Positions 33,464 to 44,573 are shown, counted from the stretch's first letter. The stretch is 64,000 bases of DNA from Cephalotrichum gorgonifer (GCA_900312665.1 ONZQ02000014.1:62001-126000), one strand, 5' to 3'. Numbers and translations are program-made. The notes: generated by a model not told the origin, from the sequence alone.

Positions 33464-36400
33464 ATGCCTGAAGCTCTCTCGGTCGACGCCATGCTGGACA
33501 CGGTCTCCCGTGACGGGAAAGACTTCAAGGGATCCGTAGGCGGGATCGCCCTCCCCACTCCACCCTCCTCGGCGGGTGTGGCGGAGATGGAGGAGGACGC
33601 AGTCCTGGATATCATTGACATCCGGCGGTCCGTCGTCGAGATGGACCTGAAGGAGGACGTGCTGTCCATGTTCAACCCGACAAACGGACCCCGGCAGCTC
33701 CCTACGCTGCTATTGTATAACGAAAAGGGCCTGCAGCTTTTCGAGGACGTATGCCGACACCTCCTTTCTTCCCCTCCCCCTTACCCTTTTCCTTCCCTCC
33801 CCCCTTGTTTTTCCCCTTCACCCCGGCTCCCTTCCGGCTGCCGGCCACCTGGTGACCCCGTTTCGGAGGACAGCAGCTAACTCGAAATCCAAGATCACCT
33901 ACTTGGAGGAGTACTACCTGACAAACTATGAGATTGAGATCTTGACGCGCTACGCGCGGGACATCGCCGCAATGATCCCCTCGGGGTCTATGGTGATCGA
34001 GTTGGGCAGCGGGTCGGTTGAAATGCCCTTTCCCCGCCCCCGTTCCCTTCACGTCACCCGCAGCAATCTGCCAAGATGAAAAAAAGAAAGAAAGATGAAG
34101 CAAGAAAAAGAAGAAAAAAAACGAGAATAATTTTTGAACACCCTGTGAATCTAACCTTTCGGAAAACAAAAGGAACCTACGCAAGGTCTGCTTGCTCTTG
34201 AAAGCCCTCGAGGACGCCGGAAAGGAGATCGAGTACTACGCCCTGGACCTGTCGCGGACGGAGCTGGAGAGGACGCTGGCGCAGGTGCCGCCGTTCGAGA
34301 ACGTCGTTTGCAGGGGCCTCCTGGGGACGTACGATGACGGGAGGGAGTGGCTCAAGCAGCCGGGCGTCGTCGACCGGCCCAAGTTCATTCTTAGTCTCGG
34401 GTCCAGCATTGGTACAAACTCTTCCCTTCCCACCAGTGCCGTGTTTGTGATGGCTTCCCGCTTATCCGTCTCTCTACAGGAAATTTCGACAGGAGCGCAG
34501 CTGCGAGTTTCCTCGGGGGCTTTGCCGACACCCTTGGCCCGTCGGATGGGATGCTTCTTGGTGTGGATGCGTGTGCCAACCCGGCCAAAGTCTAGTAAGT
34601 ACCACTCACTACCAGAGCAGAGCAGAATCCACGAGTGCGCTTTTTCAAAGTATTCGTTCCAATACTAACTACTAGTAACACAAAAACAGTCATGCGTACA
34701 ACGGTAAGCTTAATCAGGTTTCTCGTTACCGGTGACAACCCGCGGTGCCTAGTATCGTCTAACAGCTTGTTACTAAGATTCCGAAGGACTTACACACCAG
34801 TGAGTGTTGAGTACCCTGGAGCTCCTTCTCTGCCATCCAGTCCGCTTCTAATGCTTTATGACTTGTAGATTCATTCTTAATGGTCTCAGCCACGCCAATG
34901 AGGTCCTCGGCAGCGACGTCTTCGACGAGAAGAAATGGAAGGTCATCGGCGAGTACGTCCACGACGATCAAGGCGGCCGCCACCAGGCCTTCTATTCGCC
35001 CCGCGAGGATACTGTTGTCCTAGGGCAGCTCATCCACTCCTGGGAGCGTATCCAGGTGGAGCAGAGTTTGAAATACTCTGCCGAGGAATCTAGCCAGCTG
35101 TGGGATGCCGCAGGGCTTACCGAAGTGGCCTATTGGTCCAGGGGAAACGAGTACGGTAGGTTGGCGAAGACTCTTTTACTTTATCTTTTTGAGGCTGTCT
35201 GCGGCTCACCCTCCTTTTCCAGGGGAGCGGCCAATGGCGCCACGGGACTTGGCGGTACCTCCCCTCTCTCATCCCTGCTCCCCACGCACCTTACACACCC
35301 CCACAGAATGGAGGGTAGGTCATCTGATAGTATTACCCATGTCCCGGCGCACTGGGGCGCTCCCTCGGGCTCTATTTTGGGCTAAACACAGTACGGAGTA
35401 CTTTCTATCGATTGGCATCACCCTCCACCTCCGACCACTTGCTTATAAGCCCGCAATTCTCAGCCCTTCGGCCACGCTCTCACGATGCGTGTGTTAATAG
35501 TAATAATACCTGGCCCCCTCGCGCTAACATTGAACCGCGGTAGGCCTCCACCTACTGAAGAAGACAGACATGTCGTTTGACCTCCACCCGTCCCAGTACG
35601 CCAAGTCGTCTCTCCCTTCCCTCCAGGACTGGGAGTCCATGTGGGCGGCATGGGACCACCTGACGAGGAAGATGATTCCGGACGAAGAGCTCCTCGAGAA
35701 GCCCATTAAGCTGCGTAATGCCAGCATCTTCTACCTGGGCCACATCCCGACCTTCCTGGATATCCAACTGACGAAGATGACCGGCGAGCCCCTGACGGAG
35801 CCCGCCAACTTCCGGGACATCTTTGAGCGCGGCATCGACCCGGATGTGGACAACCCCGAGCTGTGCCACGATCACTCCGAAATCCCCGATGAATGGCCCC
35901 CCGTGGGCGATATCGTCGAGTACCAGGAGCGGGTCCGGCTGAGGTTGAAAAACCTCTACGGTCGCGGGGATGGGAGCCTATCAAGGGATATCCGGAGGGC
36001 TATCTGGATCGGTTTCGAGCACGAGGCGATGCACTTCGAGACCCTGCTCTATATGATGTTGCAGAGTGATAGGACGAAGCCGCCGGCTGTTCCTCGACCA
36101 GATTTTGAGAAGATAGCTGAGGCGGCACGACAGGCTAGGGTGCCGAATCAGTGGCATGCCGTTCCGGAGCAGACTATCACGATAGGGATGGAGGATCCCG
36201 AGGACGGAACGGACCCTGATTCCCACTTTGGCTGGTTAGTTCACTCTCATTCTCTGGTGCCTCCGGGGTATTTTTTTTAAGGGGGGGTTTTGCTAAGACG
36301 ATCTTACTCTTAGGGACAATGAGAAGCCGTTGAGGGAAGCCAAGGTCCACGCCTTCGAGGCCAAATCGAGGCCCATCACGAACGAAGAGGTGAGCCAAAT

Positions 36401-37550
36401 CCAATTCAGGGGAGTACACACTGCTAACAAGGTGACGATAAGTATGCCTCCTATCTATATGCCAACAAGCTCAACAAAGTACCGGCATCCTGGTCAGATG
36501 TCGGTCGCAGTTCGTCGGCCGAAGAATCGAGCGATGGACACGCGAATGGGGTTGCCCCAAGCGCGAATGGGTCCACCAATGGGTCCGTCAGCGACTCGAT
36601 CAACGGCGTGTCCGAGGCCGGCGTGTCCGTGCCCGCAGACTTCCTAGAGGCTCTCACTGTAAGGACCGTCTACGGACCAGTCCCACTCAAGCTCGCTCTC
36701 GACTGGCCCGTCCTCGCCTCGTACGACGAGCTGTCCGGGTGTGCGGCCTGGATGGGCGGCCGAATCCCCACGTTCGAGGAGACACGGAGCATCTACACCT
36801 ATGCGGAACACCTGAATAAGGACGAGGCAGAAAAGACGCTGGGACGCACGGTTCCCGCTGTGAATGGGTATGCCTCCCACCCGCTTCCCCCCCTTCCCCC
36901 TTTTCCCGGTCAGAGGGCCTCCGTCTGTGGAACTGCCTACAGGTCACTAACACAATTATTTTTCAAGCCATCTCGTGAACGGTGGCGTCGAAGAGTCACC
37001 CCACCCGCCCCCCTTAGCGCAGGTCGATGGAGACGTCCCGTCGGACCTCTTCATCGACCTCGAGGGCGCCAATGTTGGGCTCCGGCATTGGCACCCCGTG
37101 CCGGTCACCGGGATGGGTGACCGGCTGGCCGGCCAGTCCGGCATGGGCGGGGTGTGGGAGTGGACGAGTTCCCCCCTGAGGCGGTGGGAGGGCTTTGAGC
37201 CGATGGCGCTGTATCCTGCGTATACTGGTAAGTCTGGACCAGGTCTCCCTCCCTCCCCCTGCCTCCGACTACGAGTCGATACGCGGTAGGCTCTAACAGT
37301 GTATAGCGGACTTTTTCGACGAGAAGCACAACATCGTCCTCGGCGGTTCGTGGGCTACCCATCCCCGGATTGCTGGGCGGAAGTCCTTGTAAGTCAACCC
37401 CCTTTTCTCCTCTTCCGTTCCGTATCCCTAGATGGGGAGGACAAGAATTTCGAAGGGTAGTGGAGCTGACGGTGGGATAGCGTCAACTGGTACCAGCGGA
37501 ACTACGTCTACGCATGGGTCGGCGCCCGCCTCGTCCGGGATACGCCGTAG
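33464..37550 (+). CDS. EGT1: Ergothioneine synthase Egt1 (histidine trimethyltransferase fused to sulfoxide synthase)
   Basis: Thirteen exons encode 894 aa: 33464-33748, 33894-34012, 34173-34411, 34480-34594, 34690-34703, 34778-34799, 34869-35155, 35544-36234, 36314-36389, 36443-36867, 36968-37227, 37307-37388 and 37481-37550. Residues ~50-360 are an EgtD-like SAM methyltransferase that turns histidine into hercynine (YNEKGLQLFEDITYLEEYY, then the SAM motif IELGSGNLRK). Residues ~362-894 are the EgtB-like half that joins hercynine to cysteine. Its iron ligands are His427 in LGHIPTF and His520/His524 in FEHEAMHFE, and its C-terminal FGE-type fold ends GGVWEWTSS...GGSW...NWYQRNY. A Ser/Asn/Gly-rich insert (~660-690) lies in the EgtB half. 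Frames and family residues agree at every junction, including the 14- and 22-nt microexons. Intron 7 (388 nt) separates the two halves. The N-terminal ATG follows a TATA box; a GTG at 33401 upstream is not a start. Ergothioneine is an antioxidant thiol; the C-S lyase Egt2 gene is not in this window. Confidence 0.95.
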
Positions 37551-38744
37551 CGGAGAGGCGCCGTCCTCTCCCTCCGTCGAGACGCCCGGCTCTCAACACC
37601 GGCTGGCGGGGATAGCGGAGTGATTCAACTTCACTCTTTGGGTCGCTGGGGTTCCTCCTAGGAAGGGGCGTGTAGAAGATTGTAACATGATTTGGTATGA
37701 AAGTCGTTGGGGGGGGGGGGGAGGGGNNNNNNNNNNNNNNNNNNNNNNNNNNNNNNNNNNNNNNNNNNNNNNNNNNNNNNNNNNNNNNNNNNNNNNNNNN
37801 NNNNNNNNNNNNNNNNNNNNNNNNNNNNNNNNNNNNNNNNNNNNNNNNNNNNNNNNNNNNNNNNNNNNNNNNNNNNNNNNNNNNNNNNNNNNNNNNNNNN
37901 NNNNNNNNNNNNNNNNNNNNNNNNNNNNNNNNNNNNNNNNNNNNNNNNNNNNNNNNNNNNNNNNNNNNNNNNNNNNNNNNNNNNNNNNNNNNNNNNNNNN
38001 NNNNNNNNNNNNNNNNNNNNNNNNNNNNNNNNNNNNNNNNNNNNNNNNNNNNNNNNNNNNNNNNNNNNNNNNNNNNNNNNNNNNNNNNNNNNNNNNNNNN
38101 NNNNNNNNNNNNNNNNNNNNNNNNNNNNNNNNNNNNNNNNNNNNNNNNNNNNNNNNNNNNNNNNNNNNNNNNNNNNNNNNNNNNNNNNNNNNNNNNNNNN
38201 NNNNNNNATATGGTAATAGGAGGATTCTGGTCGGCCATTTTTGCTTAGCTTTAGTTAGCTATCGGGACTTAATGAAAGAGAGTGGAAACTGTGGCTCTAG
38301 CCTCTAATGAACATACTAGTCCATCACTCTGGAGACCGATGATTTTCACTTTTTGCGTCAAAGCTTGCAGATTGGAGTGCCTGGTAGAATGTCGAGAGAG
38401 GATACTGCCGCTTACGACGACGCTTGATATTCTATTACGCTCAAACCGTTGAAGCCGCGGACACGAAAAAAAATACGCAGTCCAGTTCCCTCAAAGATAT
38501 ATCCCTGTATCGAGATTCGAGGCTTCGAGGTTTCGAGGGGGGTCTTTCCTTTTCCTCTCCCACCCCGTATACTCTCTCAGGTGTCCTTCTAATGAGACCT
38601 TTTTTTAAACCTCCCGCACCAACGCCGTTTAACCCCAAAAGATAGCAGAAAGAAGAAATGAAATGAAACAAGAAGGGGGGGGGGAATGTGAACTCGGGCG
38701 AAAGGACAGAAGAAATGCGTTAATATCCGACTCCTGTTTGCCAA
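37551..38744. other. Convergent 3' flanks with assembly gap
   Basis: Holds the 3' flank of EGT1, the 481-N gap at 37727-38207 and the 3' flank of eIF2B-alpha. No gene seen in the ~700 readable bases. Confidence 0.6.
37727..38207. other. Assembly gap (481 N)
   Basis: Begins directly after a G-rich run (12 or more G, then A and GGGG). It could hide up to about 0.5 kb of sequence or be a placeholder length. It lies between convergent gene ends, so it probably interrupts no coding sequence. Confidence 0.98.
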
Positions 38745-40002
38745 CTACGCATCCGCCTCCAACATGCCCTCTTCTTCGAGGTCCATGAGCGCCTTCGTCA
38801 GGATGCGGTCGGGTACCATGGTTCCGTAGGCGTCCATGAGCTGGAGGAAGGGATACTCCGGCTTGTGAATTCCAGACTCGGTGACGAGGTTCGTGATCCA
38901 CTCGGGCGGCTACATATACATACAAAACCATGTTAGTTCCGCATTTCAAAACTAACTCAGACTTGGGATACCGAGGCCAAAAAATTGGGGGGAGATAACA
39001 TACCGTGTAGTCGATCGGGTCCTGCGGCAACCGACTCGGCCGCTCTTCCGAAAAGTCCAACAGCCCCTGCGCGAAGCCCAGGTCCTTGTCCGTCTGGCCC
39101 GTCGGCAGCGTCGCCATCCTCACGAACTTGTGCTCCTCGGTGGCGACGTAGAAGGGGATCCTGGGGGTGTGGGCGTACGCCAGCTTCGCGATCTGCGCCG
39201 TGCCCAGCCTCGAGAAGATGCCGCCGCTCTGCGGGACGGCCTCGGCGCCCACGAGCACGACGCCCACGCGCCTCTGCAGGCCCATGACGTGGGCGACGGC
39301 GGTCTCGGGGATCTCGGCGACGGGGATGCCCGAGCCGCGGAGGCGGGCGACGACGGCGTCGGACTCGGGGGCGCGGCGGACGTCGCGGACGAATATGACG
39401 CGGAAGGTGACGCGGCCGCTGCGGGCGAGGGCCTCGGCGGCGGCGCGGGAGAGGAGGGCGGAGACGGCGCGCGAGGCGCCAAAGGTGAGGACGGTGGAGT
39501 CGTCCTTGACGAGGCGCCAGCCGGCGTTGGCGACGGACTCGCGGGCCTGGATGGCGCGGGTGGCGAAGACGGCGGAGTTGGAGAGGAGGTGGTCGCGGGT
39601 GGCGGCGAAGGAGCGCGAGGGGTCGTCCTGGTGGCGGAGGGACTGGACGATGAAGCGCTCGAAGAGGTCGGTCCCCGCCGTCAGGGGCACGGGGTTGCGG
39701 ACCGAGGACCGGAGGGTGGAGACGTGGGTGTTTATGAGGTCGAGCGTCTCCATGACTGTCGACGTGGGCTGGGCGTTGAGGAGCTCTATGAGGGCCTGGA
39801 TCGCGGCCACGGGCTGCGTGTAGGCCGGGTGTGTGGAGAGGAGGCGGTGGTAAGCGGCGACGATGTCGAAGGAGGACGTGACGGACGGGTTCCGGCGGAC
39901 GGGCAGGTCGCGGTCGGCGTTCGAGGAGGGCGGTTGCCGCGTCCCGTCGAGAGCTATATTGCAGATCGAGTTAGCCTTGGGGGATATATACGTAGTAGAC
40001 AT
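38745..40002 (-). CDS. GCN3: Translation initiation factor eIF2B subunit alpha
   Basis: Two exons, 40002-39004 and 38909-38745, encode 387 aa. The intron (94 nt) starts GTATGT and ends ATGTAG. After a ~50-residue low-complexity N-terminus, residues from SFDIVAAYHRLLSTHP match the helical start of eIF2B-alpha, and a Rossmann-like domain follows (LVKDDSTVLTFGASRAVSAL, then RVGVVLVGAEAVPQSGGIFS and FYVATEEHKFVR). The C-terminus PPEWITNLVTESGI...MVPDRILTKALMDLEE is encoded by exon 2. The subunit is regulatory in the eIF2B guanine nucleotide exchange factor, sensing phosphorylated eIF2 (Gcn3 in yeast). The frame continues upstream to a TTG at 40065, but the ATG at 40002 has a good context (attcaccATGt). 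Longer than yeast Gcn3 (305 aa) because of the N-terminal extension. Divergent from the NECAP gene, 715 bp away. Confidence 0.93.
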
Positions 40003-40717
40003 GGTGAATGTGGATGTCGATGTTGTGGACGTGGAAGTGGACGAGGTTGAATGTGGGAGGGGCAAGGAGTGAGAGGAGGCGCACCTGAAGTATCGTATGT
40101 CGCCATTATCGCTGTATTATGCTCCGAGCTTCTCCTCGACTTGTGTTTCCTTCAATCGCGAGCAACACCAAGTGGTTGGTGAAGAAAGTGGGTTTTGGAG
40201 GAGTTGATTTAGAGCGTGTGTGAATTTCGCGATATGACTCAGCGGGGACGGGTGCTGTTGGTTGGTGATCGTGGTGGACCGGTTCTATGTAGGTAGAGCT
40301 TATGATGTCTGGTATACCTATGGATGCACGCACATTGGCTTGGCCATATATGTACTTGGTACCCAGGTCCCCTCTCCCCGCCCCCACCTGCCTTGCAGCT
40401 CCGTACCTTCCAAGTTGACCCCTCCGTACCCCTCCGCGCCCGCCCCACTTTCAGTGCCGGGGTCTATTACATGTCCGTTCTTGTTCCAAGCTCCCCGCAA
40501 TCAACAGCTCCCGAAAACGAAATCGGAAATGCATCTTGGAATTCCTCCACCTTCCACCAATCAGCGACTTAGTTTACCTCTATAACTCGACCCCTTGAAA
40601 CCCCGGATCTCGACTCTGCAAGACGACAAGCACGAGTAAAGTAGAAAAGAAAAGAAAAACACCCTGAGAGCAAACAGAACACACACGCACTCACACACTA
40701 CACACACTACACACACC
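40003..40717. promoter_or_regulatory. Shared intergenic region between divergent eIF2B-alpha and NECAP genes
   Basis: This 715-bp region must hold both promoters. The last 60 bp before the NECAP ATG are built of ACAC-type repeats (cacacactacacacactaca), an obvious leader simple repeat. No gene seen. Confidence 0.5.
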
Positions 40718-41494
40718 ATGGCCACTGACCCAGCCACCGGAGCGCCTCTCCCCTCCGACGCCATCCAGCGCATCCTATTCCTCGCACCAAAGGCCCACGT
40801 CTACGCCGTGCCCCCCTTGACCTCGACAAAGGGCTACTCCGCCTCCGCGTGGACCGCTGCCCCGCAGAACCCCATCTTCACGGCGCGCTGCCGCATCGTC
40901 GAGACGGCGCACGCGGACGTCATCAAAGCCGATATCGTGCTCGAGGACCAGAACACGGGGGAGCTGTTCGCGGCCGCACCGTACGCCGACCGGTCGGCCG
41001 TGGAACCCGTGCTCGACAGCTCGCGCTTCTTCGCGCTGCAGGTGAGGGACCCTCAGGGGAGGAAGGCCGTGCTGGGGCTCGGGTTCGAGGAGAGGAGCGA
41101 GGCCTTCGATTTTGGCGTAGCGCTCCAGGAGGCCGGGAAGGCCGTCTTCGGCGTCGCGCAGGGGGATAAGAAGGGCGGCGCCGCGGGGGGGAAGCCGGCG
41201 GCGGAGGAGACACGGGATCTGAGTCTGAAGGAGGGGGAGACAATTACGATCAATCTCGGGGGCTCAAAGGGTAGGAGGCTGCCGAGGAGCCGGGCGCAGG
41301 AACCGTCGGCGGGGACGGCGGATCTATCGGCGTTTTCGATCCCCCCACCCCCATCTTCCAATTCGGCTTCTGGCGGTGGGACGTCCTTTCTCATTCCCCC
41401 GCCTCCGCCGGCCGGGTCCCGGGGTGGCCAGTCGCAGCAGAAGTCGGCCGAGGAATTGGGCTTCAATGACGGTGAATTCGGGGAGTTTAAATGA
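40718..41494 (+). CDS. NECAP-like adaptin-ear-binding coat protein
   Basis: Single exon, 258 aa, starting accATGg. Residues ~15-150 form the NECAP PH-like (DUF1681) domain: IQRILFLAPKAHVYAVPPL, the family-typical KGYSASAWTAAPQNPIFTAR and DIVLEDQNTGELFAAAPY, then FFALQVRDPQGRKAVLGLGF and FEERSEAFDFGVALQEAGK. The tail contains ETITINLGG and Pro-rich FSIPPPP and FLIPPPPP stretches, and ends in DGEFGEFK, resembling the WVQF/DxF-type adaptor-binding ends of the family without an exact WVQF. In animals NECAPs act with AP-2 in clathrin-mediated endocytosis. Together with Bbc1 it adds a second endocytic factor to the window, not as a linked operon-like unit. Confidence 0.93.
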   Translation: MATDPATGAPLPSDAIQRILFLAPKAHVYAVPPLTSTKGYSASAWTAAPQNPIFTARCRIVETAHADVIKADIVLEDQNTGELFAAAPYADRSAVEPVLDSSRFFALQVRDPQGRKAVLGLGFEERSEAFDFGVALQEAGKAVFGVAQGDKKGGAAGGKPAAEETRDLSLKEGETITINLGGSKGRRLPRSRAQEPSAGTADLSAFSIPPPPSSNSASGGGTSFLIPPPPPAGSRGGQSQQKSAEELGFNDGEFGEFK

Positions 41495-41913
41495 GTCGAC
41501 GGGCGCCGCACTTATTCTCACGCTCCTTTGGAGCGACGCCACGTCTGGGTGGCCGTCTGGGTGGCTATCTGGATGGCTCATCACACGATCTGGTGCGTCT
41601 TAATATTGGATGAATATTCTCAGGGTTTAATCGGGGTTTTGGGCTCCCTTCGAGCACCCTGCCAGCGGGAGCTGGTGGTTGGCAAACGGCGGAACACAAT
41701 TCTCACGGACAAGGGCGGCCACACGTCGTATTACAGACGCCTTACTCGGTACTAAGAGCACAAAGTTTTCCAAACCATGAACAGACTAATTACATATGCC
41801 ATACAATGCTCCTTTGCCTATTTCCCTTTGTTATTTCGGATTATGTCCAGCTTCGCCATCCCCCCTCCCTCCGAATGCAGTAAGAGACCAATGTTCTCAT
41901 ATCAGAGTCCAAT
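41495..41913. other. Convergent 3' flanks
   Basis: This 419-bp stretch separates the NECAP stop and the stop of the minus-strand gene at 41914. No gene seen. It has short repeats of tggctatctggatggc type near 41548-41578. Confidence 0.55.
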
Positions 41914-42825
41914 CTACCTCGGGCCCTTTGTCGGCGTGAGCTCTCCTTTCTCCGGCTGTGTAGGATCGGGCATCGGCCACGGATTCCCCCACCGTGGCAA
42001 CGACGACACAAACTCAGGCGACTCGGGACTCAAACCTGTCGATATCGACATCCCCGACAGGTCCTCGTTTTCCTGGGCGACCACTGGAGCAGCTTCCTGT
42101 AGAGGAGCTACCCGGGGAGGAGCAACCTGAAAGGGGACAACCGGGAGAGGCACAGGCATAGGCATCTGCATCTGCATATGCAGATGAGAATGCATAGGCA
42201 CAGGGGGGAAGTACCCCTCCGAGAGCCCCGTCTCAAGCCTCACCCTCGCCCACCGCTCGCGGCTCTGCATCTCGACGTACAGCTCTCCCAGCCTCACGAT
42301 GACGGCCTTCTCTTGGTCGGCCGCCACGGCGATCTTGCTCTTCAGGAGCGAGACGCGCCTCCTCAGCCTTCGCCTCCCCCCGTTGGCATTTGCGCCGGCG
42401 GCGGCCTCCGACTCGGCGGCGGCCCGCTCCGCCGCCGCCAGGAGGCGTACGAGCTCCGAAGCTCGGGCACCCTGCGCCGCAAGGGAATCGACGAGGTAGG
42501 CCCTCTCGACCAGGAGGTCCTGGACGGGCCGCGGGGCGAACACGGCGCTCTGGGGGAGGGTGGGCCGCCGTACGCGCTGCTGCTGTTGCTGCTGCTGCTG
42601 CGGGCGCTTCTGGTTCTTGTTCTTCTTGTTCTTTCCGGCGCCGTCGCCATTATTGCTGTTGTTATTATTATTATTGTTGTTGGTAGACCCTGGAGACGGG
42701 ACGAGGGGTTTCCTGGGCGTGTCGGCGGAGGACACGGTCGACGGCGGGGACGGGAGGAGAACGGGCCCCGTGGTCCCGTTGACGACGATCTCGTAAGGAT
42801 GTTTGTCCTCCTGGCATGCCGCCAT
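41914..42825 (-). CDS. Low-complexity fungal protein with Asn and Gln runs, function unknown
   Basis: 303 aa from the ATG at 42825 (MAACQEDKHPYEIVVNG). The frame stays open 54 nt upstream to a GTG, and an AG lies one base before the ATG, so an upstream exon is possible. Order: Asn run ~50-57 from AAT/AAC repeats, KNKKNKNQK basic stretch, Gln run ~77-84 from CAG repeats, then a helical central part (about 92-205). That part contains LVERAYLVDSLAAQGARASE, an Ala-rich helix, and RRRVSLLKSKIAVAADQEKA, IVRLGELYVEMQSRERWARV. This central block looks like a coiled-coil and may be the conserved part. The end is Met/His/Pro-rich (MHSHLHMQMQMPMPVPL). No enzymatic motif. The central helices and sustained frame argue for a real gene. 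Confidence 0.65.
   Translation of the reverse strand: MAACQEDKHPYEIVVNGTTGPVLLPSPPSTVSSADTPRKPLVPSPGSTNNNNNNNNSNNGDGAGKNKKNKNQKRPQQQQQQQQRVRRPTLPQSAVFAPRPVQDLLVERAYLVDSLAAQGARASELVRLLAAAERAAAESEAAAGANANGGRRRLRRRVSLLKSKIAVAADQEKAVIVRLGELYVEMQSRERWARVRLETGLSEGYFPPVPMHSHLHMQMQMPMPVPLPVVPFQVAPPRVAPLQEAAPVVAQENEDLSGMSISTGLSPESPEFVSSLPRWGNPWPMPDPTQPEKGELTPTKGPR
42169..42186. repeat. 18-bp perfect palindrome inside the coding region
   Basis: The sequence catctgcatatgcagatg is its own reverse complement and encodes part of the HMQMQM stretch of the minus-strand gene. It probably results from the repetitive codons rather than a separate function. Confidence 0.8.
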
Positions 42826-43851
42826 GCTGTCCAGGAAATTTTGAGAGTATGGATCGACGGGGAGCGGTAGGCACGGCACGGTTCACCCCGAAGGATATTG
42901 CGTGCTGGGCAAGGAGCGTAAGATCGGAGGAAAAGCGTGCGAACGGAGGAAAGGGAAGGGGGGGGAGGTCGTTGGAATGGCGTTTTACATACAGGCTTCT
43001 AGAAACAAACAAGTCGTTGTCGCCTCTTTTCTTCCTGCGAGAGGGGAGTGGTGGGTTTATTGATTTCACTAGTCCATCCTCCTCTGGTGATATGCAGCCT
43101 CTCAAGATACCCCCACCCCTTCTTGAGTTCCCCAAAAAGATGATTGATTGAAGGTAAGGAACAATGGAACGGTGAGGTAGGGGCGGAGGATGTATCACAA
43201 ATCCGAAAAGAGGGGAGCGGCGTTGTGGAAAGAAGCTATCCCTCCTAGCCCCCCTATTCTGCTTCAAGACCACTCACTCACTTCATTCAGACATTCGGAA
43301 TTGTACCCTTGTCGGGAGGCTCGAAACGAGTGGAAGGCGTTCGCAGCCTACTTGATTAGGCAGGGTCCCCCTCAAGGAGGCATGGTCTCCGTATCCCCAA
43401 GCGGCGTGAATTGACCTCGGTGTGTAGTCCACCTTTCCGTTCTCCCTCCCCTCCACCCCCTCACTCCCCTCCCTTGCATGAGATCCTCGCGGCGAACCCC
43501 TCACCTAGTCCCACACGCGGTACGGGGGGGTGACACTGCTCCCGCGATTGTTCACAAAACAATCCTCGGGAGGCTTCTCCCTCGCTGTCAATGTCAGGAC
43601 AGGAACGCCCATTCTACATCGTGATCCTCTCGGCCACTGAATTCTGGCCTGGGCCCGTCCCATCCACCCATCCACCCGTGGGGTCAGGTGCGGAACGACG
43701 CTGAAGAGGGTGATGAGAAACGACTGTGGAAGCAAACACGGTGCCACCCTAGTCCGATCTACAGCCACCTCTGGAGTGAAGTGATGTGGTGTTCGCCCCC
43801 CGCGGGTGGGCTCTGCCAGATCTCTCTCCCTGCCATGCCGCCGCCATCCAA

Positions 43852-43899
43852 CCGGGCTAAGGGCCAACCGGGCTAGGGGCCAGCCGGGCTAGGGGCCGA
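43852..43899. repeat. 16-bp tandem repeat, three copies
   Basis: Three successive copies of ccgggctaggggcca-type units (positions 43852, 43868, 43884) differ by one or two bases each. Confidence 0.85.
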
Positions 43900-44554
43900 C
43901 CAAAGCCTATTTTAAGGGGCAATGGACGACCGAGCCAGCATGCTCGCTTCAGTCTGCAGAGTAACACAGCATTACCTCTCTCTGCAGGATGATCAAAAAA
44001 GGATGGAAATGGGGTACAAGGAGGAACATTTCCGTCGTAGAACTCACGTTTGAACCCCGGTTCGCCTCTCGCTGCTTGTTCGAGACGTATTATTTCATGC
44101 TCTCTCGTATATATTTCCTGTTCTGCCGGTACTGTTATGGTTGCTGAGATAATATTCTGAGCTAGAACTCTTGAGGTAGGACCATGCCATACCGGTATGT
44201 ACGGGCAATAACAGTTTGAGTAATGTGAGTGGCGCCAGGGAGTAGCGAAGAGGAGAAGGTGTGCCGGCGCCATGGTACTTAGGTGGGTTGTATGTAAGTA
44301 AATATCTAATAATTAAAGGTCGGAATCCCGAGACAACCAGCCTCACCGGTATTTAGCAAAGTTGTTTATTTATACAAAAGAATCATTTTCGTTTTTTGTT
44401 ATTATCAAACACACCAGGTCTCCCTACCTGCAAATGTATTACAATATCGAAGCAGAGCGCCCCCTTCCACCTTGTATATCCACCAAAAATGCGCACTGTT
44501 TGAACAGAAATAGAGCGAGCAATGAAAAAGAGAGTATCCAATCTTCCGCTGTTA

Positions 44555-44573
44555 CCCCCCCCCCCCCCCCCCC
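44555..44573. repeat. C19 homopolymer
   Basis: Nineteen consecutive C in the 3' flank of the CSC1-like gene. Long C/G runs adjoin both assembly gaps elsewhere in the window. Confidence 0.9.

Noticed and set aside
37687..38307. Apparent long frames across the N gap
   Set aside because: They consist almost entirely of unknown residues from Ns.
39130..40050. 306-codon Gly/Asp/Val-rich open frame antisense to eIF2B-alpha
   Set aside because: Composition is an artefact of the opposite strand; eIF2B-alpha on the minus strand is unambiguous.
44035..44065. Possible tRNA B-box on the minus strand (ggttcaaac)
   Set aside because: The flanking bases cannot pair into a T-stem and no A-box or acceptor stem lies at the right distance.
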